Below, piece after piece: positions 54,721 to 64,000 of a stretch of DNA of 64,000 nt; position 1 is the stretch's first letter; each line of letters begins with the position of its first letter. A program made the translations under genes and the position numbers. The DNA is from Rheum nobile. Its lineage: Eukaryota; Streptophyta; Magnoliopsida; Caryophyllales; Polygonaceae. Under the pieces are notes generated by a model. The model saw only the letters and a program-made list of their open reading frames with translations. It was not told the DNA's origin and made no database searches. The DNA is taken from contig WOAB01000157.1 of assembly GCA_027886185.1 (NCBI GenBank), positions 496,001 through 560,000 on the forward strand, given 5' to 3'.

Positions 54721-57140
54721 TTCCTTGGATACAATTGAGTTAATTTGGAGATGTATCATGAGGAGCCAACTTCAAAAAGCTATAACTCTCGGCTGCATTT
54801 AGGTGGCTATTCTTTTGGCAGCAGGCAAGATTACTACCAAGTGTTGAATTATCTCTTTTCTCAGTTCTTATTTAAGTTGTTGGAAAGCAAAAGCAAGGAT
54901 TTGCTTTTGTGTGGTAGTAGTAACATTCTGAAAAGAAGGGTGGTAGTAGTAACAGTCATTCAAGATTTCAAAGACTTCACAAATTCAGAAATAACTGCGA
55001 CCTTCTTAATATACCAACACAAGGTGGTGAATTCACCTAGCGAAAAAATAGAACATAAATAGACAACATATATGAAAAGTTAGACCGGGTTCTTATCCAT
55101 GATCAAATTCATCAATGGTTTCCCAAAATCTTCACCAAAAACCATGCCTTTACCTCATCCGATCACTACCCCATTTTAGTGGAACTTGATAACCCTAACC
55201 CTATAAAGGCACAACCCTTCAAATTTGAAAAAATGTAGACAACCAGAAGGGATTTTGAAAATCTGGTTAAACAAGCATAGAGAATCAAAACCCAAGGATC
55301 ACATATGTACAACCTTGTTACAAAAACCTTTCCTCTTAAAGTTAGTGCCAAAAATTGGAATAAAACTACTTTTGGCAATATATTTAACCAAATTAAAGAA
55401 ATAGAGGAAGAACTCACTAAGATTCAAAAAGATGTCATTCTCAACCCAAATCAAGCTTTAATCGACAACCAAAACAAACTCATTAACAAAATAGATTGCC
55501 TACTATCCTTTCATAAAATAATATTAGAGTCAGAGAGCCAAAACCAAACATATCAAATCAATTGATTCAAATACCAACTATTTCCACAGAATTGCGAATG
55601 GGAAAAGAAGTCGTAAAATCATACGGGAAATTAGAACACAAGAAGGAACGATCATTATTGGACTAGAAAAAAATCCAAAATGAAATCAGATCAGATTTTG
55701 AAAAACGATTCAAAAAAGGAACAATAAATAATAACAACCTACAAAACTTGCTATGTAACATACCAAAAGAGGTTACAGACCAAGATAACACCAACCTAAC
55801 CAAACATATTACTAATGATGAAATCAAGAATGCTGTTTTCAACATTGGTAGCGACAAATCACCAGGACCTGATGGAATGTCCGCGCTATTTTATCAAAAA
55901 TATTGGCATATTGTGGGACCACTTGTTACTAAAGCAGTTAAAAGCTTCTTTCATTCTGGCAAACTCCTCAAACAGATCAACCACACCTTCATTACCCTAA
56001 TACCCAAATGTGATAATCCCAACTCGACAAACCATTATCGGCCAATTATTCTTTGCTCAACCATCTATAAGGTCATCTCCAAATCTTAAACTCAAAGACT
56101 ACATGCTCCCACACACCATCATCAACCTAGAGGTCAAAGTCAGTGATTTTATCACAAATAAAGAATGGAACTCATCTAAGCTTAAAGGCTTACTTCATGA
56201 TGAGGCTGTTGATGTTATTACCAATATCCATTTACCACAAAATAATATCCCATACCGACTCTATTGGGCTCCCAATAGGAATGGTTGGTTTTCTACTAAA
56301 ACCGCATTCGAACTTATTACCAAACAAACTAACCCCACAACTAACAATCTTTCATGGTTGTGGAAACTAGATACCTACCCAAAAGTAAAAAAAATTCTTA
56401 TGGAAAATATGCCATGACGGACTACCCTTTAAAGCTAGATTAGCCCAAAAACACGTTGTGGTTCCCCTTACATGTGATTCCTGCAATAACCCTCATGAAG
56501 ACTTAAACCACTTCCTTTTCAGGTGCCCTAATACACTAAAGCAAAACAAAAACCAAAGTCAACCTATTGAAAACTACATTAAAAGTTTAAATACTAACAA
56601 TAAAAAACCAATCGAAATAATCTGTGAACTACAGTCCTTACTTACCAAAAGTGAATGGGTCTGCCATGCTACCACTTGGTGGGGCACCTAGATAAATAGA
56701 AACCAAATAATTTTCCAAACACCAAACCCGTACAAAATAAAAGATCTTACCTTATACATGAAAACACTTATTCAGAATTGGAACAAAACTAAACAACTAG
56801 AAGCATAAGAAACTAAACAACAAAAACCTAATCCAGCTCAAAGGTGTAAAGTCAAAAACATCAAATGGGATAAACCTCACTCAGGATTTTGTAAAATAAA
56901 CTTTGACGGTACTAAAATACCAAAAAAAACCATTCTGTCCTCATGGCGGAGACTATGGCTTTAAAAAACAGTATAAAAAAAGCCATATCACTAAACCTCA
57001 ACAAAATCAAAATTGAAGGAGATAACCTATGCCTTATTAACTCAGTTTTAGGCATTTGGACTTTTCCTTGGGAAATTGAAATGGTCATCGCTGATATTCT
57101 TTTCGATCTCCGTTCTTTTCAGAAAGTCCTCATTGGGCTC
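54721..57140 (+). mobile_element. LINE-derived tandem unit 1
   Basis: 2,420 bp. Opens with about 240 bp of non-LINE leader (ATGAGGAGCCAACTTCAAAA...). L1-type pieces follow: endonuclease end (LDRVLIHD...SDHYPI, about 54980-55185), linker frame 55305-55565, RT start 55748-56089 (SDKSPGPDGMSALFYQKYW, then NHYRPIILCSTIYKVISKS). It then jumps straight to post-RT sequence (VSDFITNKEWNSSKLKG), zf-RVT (56340-56540) and RNase H (56880-57137). The RT palm, with GLRQGDP and FADD, is missing. This unit also lacks about 70 bp near 56925 that the others have. Confidence 0.82.
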
Positions 57141-58483
57141 TTCCTTGGATACAATTGAGTTAATCTGGAGATGTATCATGAGGAGCCAACTTCAAAAAGC
57201 TATAACTCTCGGTTGCATTTAGGTGGCTATTCTTTTGGCATGAGGCAAGATTACTACCAAGTGTTGAATTATCTCTTTTCTCAATTCTTATTTAAGTTGT
57301 TGGAAAGCAAAAGCAAGGGTTTGCTTTTGTGTGGTAGTAGTAACATTCTGAAAAGATGGGTGGTAGTAGTAACAGTCATTCAAGATTTCAAAGACTTCAC
57401 AAATTCAGAAATAACTGCGACCTTCTTAATATACCTACATAAGGTGGTGAATTCACCAAACGAAAAAATAGAACATAAATAGACAACATATATGAAAAGT
57501 TAGACCGGGTTCTTATCCATGATCCAATTCTTCAATGGTTCCCCAGAATCTTCACCAAAAACCATGCCTTTACTTCATCCGACCACTGCCCCATTTCAGT
57601 GGAACTTGAAAACCCTAACCCTATAAAGGCACAACCCTTCAAATTTGAAAAAATGTAGACAACCAGAAGAGATTTTGAAAATCTGGTTAAACAAGCATGG
57701 AGAATCGAAACCCAAGGATCATATATGTACAACCTTGTTAAAAAAACCTTTGCTCTTAAAGTTAGTTCCAAAAATTAGAATAAAACTACTTTTGGTAATA
57801 TATTTAACCAAATTAAAGAAACAGAGGAAGAACTTACTAAGATTCAAAAATATGTCATTCTCAACCCAAATCAAGCTTTAATAGACAAACAAAACAGACT
57901 CATTAACAAAAAAGATTGCCTACTATCCTTTCATAAAAAAATATTAGAGTCAGAGAGCCAAAACCAAACATATCAAATCAATTGATTCAAATACCAATAA
58001 TTTCCACAAAATTGCGAATGGGAAAAGAAGCTGTAAAAGCATACGGGAAATTAGAACACAAGAAGGAACAATCATTATTGGACTAGAAAACATCCGAAAT
58101 GAAATCAGATCAAATGTTGAAAAATGATTCAAAAAAGGAATAATAAATAATAACAACCTATAAAACTTGCTATGTAACATACCAAAAGAGGTTACAGACC
58201 AAGATAACACCAACCTAACCAAACATGTTACTAATGATGAAATCAAGAATGTTGTTTTCAACATTGGTAGCGACAAATCACTAGGACCTGATGGAATGTC
58301 CGCGCTATTTTATCAAAAATACTGGCACATTGTGGGACCACTTGTTACTAAAGCTGTTAAAAGCTTCTTTTATTCTGGCAAACTCCTCAAACAGATCAAC
58401 CACACCTTCATTACCCTAATACCCAAATGTGATAATCCCAACTCGACAAACCATTATCGGCCAATTATTCTTTGCTCAACCAT

Positions 58484-59806
58484 TGATAGGCGTTGTCGTG
58501 ACACCTAAACAAAATTATCCTAACAAACCTAACTCAGTAGAATAGGCAAGCAAGGGTCGAATCCCACAAGGAGGAGTTGTCTTTCTTAATGTAAATTCGC
58601 ATGAAAAAGTAACAAGGGGGGTTTTCGGTTGATTTGTTGTAAACAAGTAAACAAGGGAAACAAAAGCAAAGAGTTTGTAATCAATTAAGGAAAAACACTT
58701 ACTATTGAACGCATTCATTCGATTGATTGGTCCTAGGTTATCTCTATTCCTTCCTTTGATTATTCGTGTCCCTATTCTGAAATAGTCACCAGTCCAACTC
58801 GGCCTAGCAACCCTTACTATTGAACGCACGAGAAACTATCAAGATTTAGAACAACAGCAGCATAGAGCATATGAATTAACCAGGATACATACAACACCGA
58901 TGTTTCGCAGCATTTAGCACATAATCAATTCTCTTTCATAATAAACTAGTCCAACTAGTCCTAGAATCATGGATGCTACACAAGATAAGGGATTTCAACT
59001 CGAAATATCCAAACCCTAGCAATAGACAATTACTAATATCAACTAGCTGGCCAGACTAATCAAATCAATAAGAATCAATAGGAATAAGCTCAAGAGAAAA
59101 GATATAATCCAAAGGAATAGGAAATAGAGTTATAACCTCACAATCATATATCAAATGAAGGCTTCAATTGTCGGACTAAACAAAGGGTGCTTAGTTCTTC
59201 ATAATTCAAAGAAAAACAAATGTTGAATGGAAAACTTGATGTAACGTCCTCATGAACAATAAAAAGGAAAACTAGGTTAAATAACCTAACCATAAAACTA
59301 ATGCTAAAAGATAACGAAACAAATCCTAAAAGGAAAATAATATAAAGTATCAAAATAATAATAGTAAAATAAAGTCGGAAAAAGAAACTAAAGCAACTTC
59401 GGGCGAAGAAACGCAGGGACGTTGCCGAGCCATTCCGCGATCGCTGAAAGAATTCCGCGGTCGTGGAAATATCAAATCTGCTCTCGACCTTCTGCTTCGC
59501 TGGGGGATTTTCCGCGGTCGCGGAAAATGTCTTCTTTCGCTCCACTGTCTCGAATTCTCCGCGATCAACCTCCATGCTCATCCGTGGTCGCTAAAGTCTG
59601 TCTTGTAGACCCGACTGGGTCTATACTTCATCTTCTTGGGTGGCTTCCTTCTCTCCTCATATCTTCATTTAAGCTTCTCCAAACCACCATATCTACACTT
59701 CTATTCCTTAACTCCATTCTCCATAGTTGTACTCTAAACCCATACAAATGGTACCCAAAACACCGGTAACAACTCCTAGATAAGCACTACAAAATAGTGC
59801 TGATCA
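58484..59806. mobile_element. Solo LTR inserted in LINE unit 2
   Basis: 1,323 bp from TGATAGGCG to GTGCTGATCA, with perfect ACCAT duplications (58479-58483 and 59807-59811). The other units are continuous at the same point, which proves the insertion. It contains CCGCGGTCGCGG-type words at 59436-59590. Open frames at 59144-59769 lie inside this LTR and are not genes. Confidence 0.9.
59436..59590. promoter_or_regulatory. CCGCGGTCGCGG word array in solo LTR
   Basis: Copies: TTCCGCGATCGCTGAAAG, TTCCGCGGTCGTGGAAA, TTTTCCGCGGTCGCGGAAAA (a near-perfect palindrome, 59508-59527), TCCGCGATCA, TCCGTGGTCGC. The core is the reverse complement of the word in the gag-only element LTRs. Confidence 0.7.
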
Positions 59807-60960
59807 ACCATCTATAAGGTCATCTACAAACCTTAAACTCAAAGACTACATCATCCCACACACCATCGTCAACCTAGAGGTCAAAGTCAGTGATTTTATC
59901 ACAAATAAAGAATGGAACTCATCTAAGCTTAAGGGCTTACTTCATGATGAGGCTGTTGATGTTATTACCAATATCCATTTACCACAAAATAATATGCCTG
60001 ACCGACTCTATTGGGCTCCCGATAGAAATGGTTGGTTTTCTACTAAAACTGCATTCAAACTTATCACCAAACAAACTAACCCCACAACTAACAATCTTTC
60101 ATGGTTGTGGAAACTAGACACCTACCCAAAAGTAAAAAAATTCTTATGGAAAATATGCCATGGCGGACTACCCACTAAAGCTAGATTAGCCCAAAAACAT
60201 GTTGCGGTTCCCCTTACATGTGATTCTTGCAATAACCCTCATGAAGACTTAAACCACTTCCTTTTCAGGTGCCCTAGTACACTAAATAAAATCAAAAACC
60301 AAAGTTAACCTATTGAAAACTACATTAAAAGTTTAAATACTAACAACAAAAAAACCAATCGAAATAATTTGTGAACTACAGTCCTTACTTACCAAAAGTG
60401 AATGGGTGTGCCAAGCTACCACTTGGTAGGGCACCTGGATAAATAGAAACCAAATAATTTTCCGAACATCAAACCCGGACAAAATAAAAGATCTTACCTT
60501 ATACATCAAAACACTAATTCAGAATTGGAACAAAACTAAACAACTAGAAGCATAAGAAACTAAACAACAAAAACCTAATCCAGCTCAAAGGCGTAAAGTC
60601 AAAAACATCAAATGGGATAAACCTCCCTCAGGATTTTGTAAAATAAACTTTGACGGTACTAAAATACCAAATGGAAAAACAGGAACATGATTTATTATCA
60701 GAAATGAAAATGCTGAGATAATCCATATGTCCAATCAACCGTATAGATGCCATTATGTCCTTATGGCGGTGACCATGGCTTTAAAAAACAGTATAAAAAA
60801 ATCCATATCACTAAACCTCAACAAAATCGAAACTGAAGGAGATAACATATGCCTTATTAACTCAGTTTCAGGCATTTGGACTTGCCCGTGGGAAATTGAA
60901 ATGGTCATCGCTGATATTCTTTTCGATATCCGTTCTTTTCAGAAAGTCCTCATTGGGATC

Positions 60961-63449
60961 TTCCTTGGATACAATTGAGTTAATCTGGAGATGTATCATG
61001 AGGAGCCAACTTCAAAAAGCTATAACTCTCGGCTGCATTTAGGTGGCTATTCTTTTGGCATGAGGCAAGATTACTACCAAGTGTTGAATTATCTCTTTTC
61101 TCAGTTCTTATTTAAGTTGTTGGAAAGAAAAAGCAAGGGTTTGCTTTTGTGTGGTAGTAGTAACATTCTGAAAAGATGGGTGGTAGTAGTAACAGTCATT
61201 CAAGATTTCAAAAACTTCACAAATTCAGAAATAACTGCGACCTTCTTAATATACCTACACAAGGTGGTGAATTCACCTAGCGAAAAAATAGAACATAAAT
61301 AGATAACATATATGAAAAGTTAGACCGGGTTCTTATCCATGATCGACTTCTTCAATGGTACCCCAGAATCTTCACCAAAAACCATGCCTTTACCTCATCC
61401 GACCACTGCCCCATTTCAGTGGAACTTGAAAACCCTAACCCTATAAAGGCACAACCCTTCAAATTTGTAAAAATGTAGACAACCAGAAGAGATTTTGAAA
61501 ATCTGGTTAAACAAGCATGGAGAATCGAAACCCAAGGATCACATATGTACAACCTTGTTAAAAAAAACCTTTGCTCTTAAAGTTAGTGCCAAAAATTGGA
61601 AAAAACTACTTTTGGCAATATATTTAACCAAATTAAAGAAACAGAGAAAGAACTCACTAAGATTCAAAAAGATGTCATTCTCAACCCAAATCAAGCTTTA
61701 ATCGACAAACAAAACAGACTCATTAACAAAAAAGAATGCCTACTATCCTTTCATAAAAAATATTAGAGTCAGAGAGCCAAAACCAAACATATCAAATCAA
61801 TTGATTCAAATACCAACTATTTCCACAAAATTGCGAATGGGAAAAGAAGTCGTAAAATCATACGGGAAATTAGAACACAAGAAGGAACGATCATTATTGC
61901 ACTAGAAAACATCCGAAATGAAATCAGATCAGATTTTGAAAAACGATTCAAAAAAGGAACAATAAATAATAACAACCTACAAAACATGCTATGTAACATA
62001 CCAAAAGAGGTTACAGACCAAGATAACACCAACCTAACCAAACATGTTACTAATGATGAAAACAAGAATGTTGTTTTCAACATTGGTAGCGACAAATCAC
62101 CAAGACCTGATGGAATGTCCGCGCTATTTTATCAAAAATACTGGCACATTGTGGGACCACTTGTTACTTAAACAGTTAAAAGCTTCTTTCATTCTGGCAA
62201 ACTCCTCAAACAGATCAACCACACCTTCATTACCCTAATACCCAAATGTGATAATCCCAACTCGACAAACCATTATCGGCCAATTATTCTTTTCTCAACC
62301 ATCTATAAGGTCATCTCCAAACCTTAAACTCATAGACTACATCCTCCCACACACCATCATCAACCTAGAGGTCAAAGTCAGTGATTTTATCACAAATAAA
62401 GAATGGAACTCATCTAAGCTTAAAGGCTTACTTCATGATAAGGTTGTTGATGTTATTACCAATATACATTTACCACAAAATAATATTCCTGACTGACTCT
62501 ATTGGGCTCCCAATAGGAATGGTTGGTTTTCTACTAAAACCGCATTCGAACTTATCACCAAAAAAACTAACCCCACAACTAACAATCTTTCATGGTTGTG
62601 GAAACTGGATACTTACCCAAAAGTAAAAAAAATCTTATGGAAAATATGCCATGACGGACTACCCACTAAAGCTAGATTAGCCCAAAAACATGTTGCGGTT
62701 CCCCTTACATGTGATTCTAGTAATAACCCTCATTAAGACTTAAACCACTTCCTTTTCAGGTGCCCTAATACACTAATACAAATCAAAAACCAAAGTCAAC
62801 CTATTGAAAACTACATTAAAAGTTTAAATACTAACAATAAAAAACCAATCGAAATAACTTGTGAACTACAGTCCTTACTTACCAAAAGTGAATGGGTCTA
62901 CCATGCTACCACTTGGTGGGGCACTTGGATAAATAGAAATCAAATAATTTTCCAAACACCAAACCCGGACAAAATGAAAGATCTTACCTTATACATCAAA
63001 ACACTTATTAAGAATTGGAACAAAACTATAACAACTAGAAGCATAAGAAACTAAACAACAAAAACCTAATTCAGCTCAAAGGCGTAAAGTCAAAAACATC
63101 AAATGGGATAAACCTCGTTCATGATTTTGTAATAAACTTTTACGGTACTAAAATACCAAATGGGAAAACAGGAACATGATTTATTATCAGAAACGAAAAT
63201 GCTGAGATAATCCATATGTCCAATCAACAGTATGGATGCCATTCTGTCCTCATGGCGGTGACCATGGATTTAAAAAACAGTATAAAAAAAGCCATATCAC
63301 TAAACCTCAATAAAATAGAAATTGAAAGAGATAACCTATGCCTTATTAACTCAGTTTTAGGCATTTGGACTTGCCCTTGGGAAATTGAAATGGTCATCGC
63401 TGATATTCTTATCGATCTCCGTTCTTTTCAGAAAGTCCTCATTGGGCTC
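60961..63449 (+). mobile_element. LINE-derived tandem unit 3
   Basis: 2,489 bp. Same order as unit 1: leader, endonuclease end, RT start (61986-62171, continued past a stop to 62325), same RT-palm deletion, zf-RVT (62590-62765), RNase H (63120-63445). Extra small indels relative to units 1 and 2 break its frames. Confidence 0.82.
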
Positions 63450-64000
63450 TTCCTTGGATACAATTGAGTTAATCTGGAGATGTATCATGAGGAGCCAACT
63501 TCAAAAAGCTATAACTCTCGGCTGCATTTAGTCGACAAACAAAATAGACTCATTAACAAAAAAGAATGCCTACTATCCTTTCATAAGAAAAATATTAGAG
63601 TCAGAGAGCCAAAACCAAACATATCAAATCAATTGATTAAAATACCAACTATTTCCACAATATTGCGAATGGGAAAAGAAGCCGTAAAATCATACGGGAA
63701 ATTAGAACAAAAGAAGGAACGATCATTATTGGACTAGAAAAACCGAAATGAAATCAGATTAGATATTGAAAAACGATTCAAAAAAGGTACAATAAGTAAT
63801 AACAACCTACAAACTTGCTATGTAATATACCAAAAGAGGTTACAGACCAAGATAACACCAACCTAACCAAACATGTTACTAATGATGAAATCAGGAATGT
63901 TGTTTTCAACATTGGTAGCGACAAATCACCAGGACCTGATGGAATGTCCGCGCTATTTTATCAAATATACTGGCACATTGTGGGACCACTTGTTACTAAA
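63450..64000 (+). mobile_element. LINE-derived tandem unit 4, partial
   Basis: The leader runs to 63530 and then jumps (CTGCATTTA|GTCGACAAAC) to the linker before RT, skipping about 660 bp found in unit 3. It carries the RT start (SDKSPGPDGMSALFYQ) and is cut by the window end, so the array continues to the right. Confidence 0.8.

Larger units (their letters stand above)
57141..60960 (+). mobile_element. LINE-derived tandem unit 2, holding a solo LTR
   Basis: 3,820 bp, or about 2,490 bp without the solo LTR at 58484-59806. Same leader, endonuclease end, RT start (58167-58483), deletion of the RT palm, zf-RVT (LWKICHGGLPTKARLAQKH and CDSCNNPHEDLNHFLFRCP, about 60150-60275) and RNase H (KINFDGTKIPNGKTG, MALKNSIKKSISLNLNKIE, 60640-60955). 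It begins at the LINE-to-leader join TCATTGGG|CTCTTCCTTGG. Confidence 0.82.

Noticed and set aside
59144..59769. Open frames on both strands
   Set aside because: They lie within the solo LTR with ACCAT duplications.

Overview
This window is nuclear DNA of a flowering plant, almost certainly a eudicot. The evidence is two intron-containing plant genes (a Pur-alpha protein and a 9-lipoxygenase), plant-type LTR retrotransposons with tRNA-Asp or tRNA-iMet primer sites, L1-like and RTE LINEs, a CACTA transposon and many short inverted-repeat elements. Nothing bacterial or organellar was seen. Most of the 64 kb is repeats inserted into one another. Only one gene looks intact: the five-exon Pur-alpha gene at 14540-16916 (+).

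Layout. 1-3195: no recognised gene; an inverted-repeat element full of TGCACTTT-like words (957-2075), a hairpin and a three-copy repeat. 3196-7654: Athila-like LTR element whose protease region is fused to the integrase C-terminus (RT, RNase H and integrase core missing). 7776-11158: minus-strand L1-like LINE, split by an 861-bp solo LTR (9352-10212). 11194-13555: plus-strand, 5'-truncated LINE with a 15-bp target duplication. 13599-14149: Mutator-like MITE with a 10-bp target duplication. 14331-17260: Pur-alpha gene with a telo-box upstream. 17726-19577: minisatellite, then a foldback element whose two arms carry opposed TTGCACTTT arrays. 19681-23058: 9-lipoxygenase pseudogene (-) with lost exons and two frameshifts. 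23059-25580: AT-rich intergenic DNA, LTR-like and SINE-like pieces, an 88-bp tandem repeat.

25583-46506 is a nest. A minus-strand RTE LINE is interrupted by a complete copia element (26070-33547, target duplication CGGAC) and cut at its 5' side by a complete gag-only gypsy-type element (35075-46506, target duplication AAATT). The latter contains a related solo LTR (40271-42699, target duplication AAGGT). 46512-49200: a GTGTGCATG foldback element and a roughly 23-bp tandem array. 49384-53344: CACTA-type element carrying a genomic fragment of a calcium-dependent protein kinase gene. 54721-64000: tandem array of about 2.45-kb LINE-derived units, all lacking the same RT core; one unit holds a 1,323-bp solo LTR. 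The array runs off the window end.

Best candidates for something undescribed: (i) the tandem array of RT-core-deleted LINE units joined to a non-LINE leader; (ii) LTRs of different families carrying family-specific GC-rich dyad words around the TATA box, with matching placement in two of them; (iii) foldback elements built from TGCA-containing short-word arrays. No element in the window has an unbroken set of mobility proteins. The copia element comes closest, with a single gag-pol frame broken by three stop codons.
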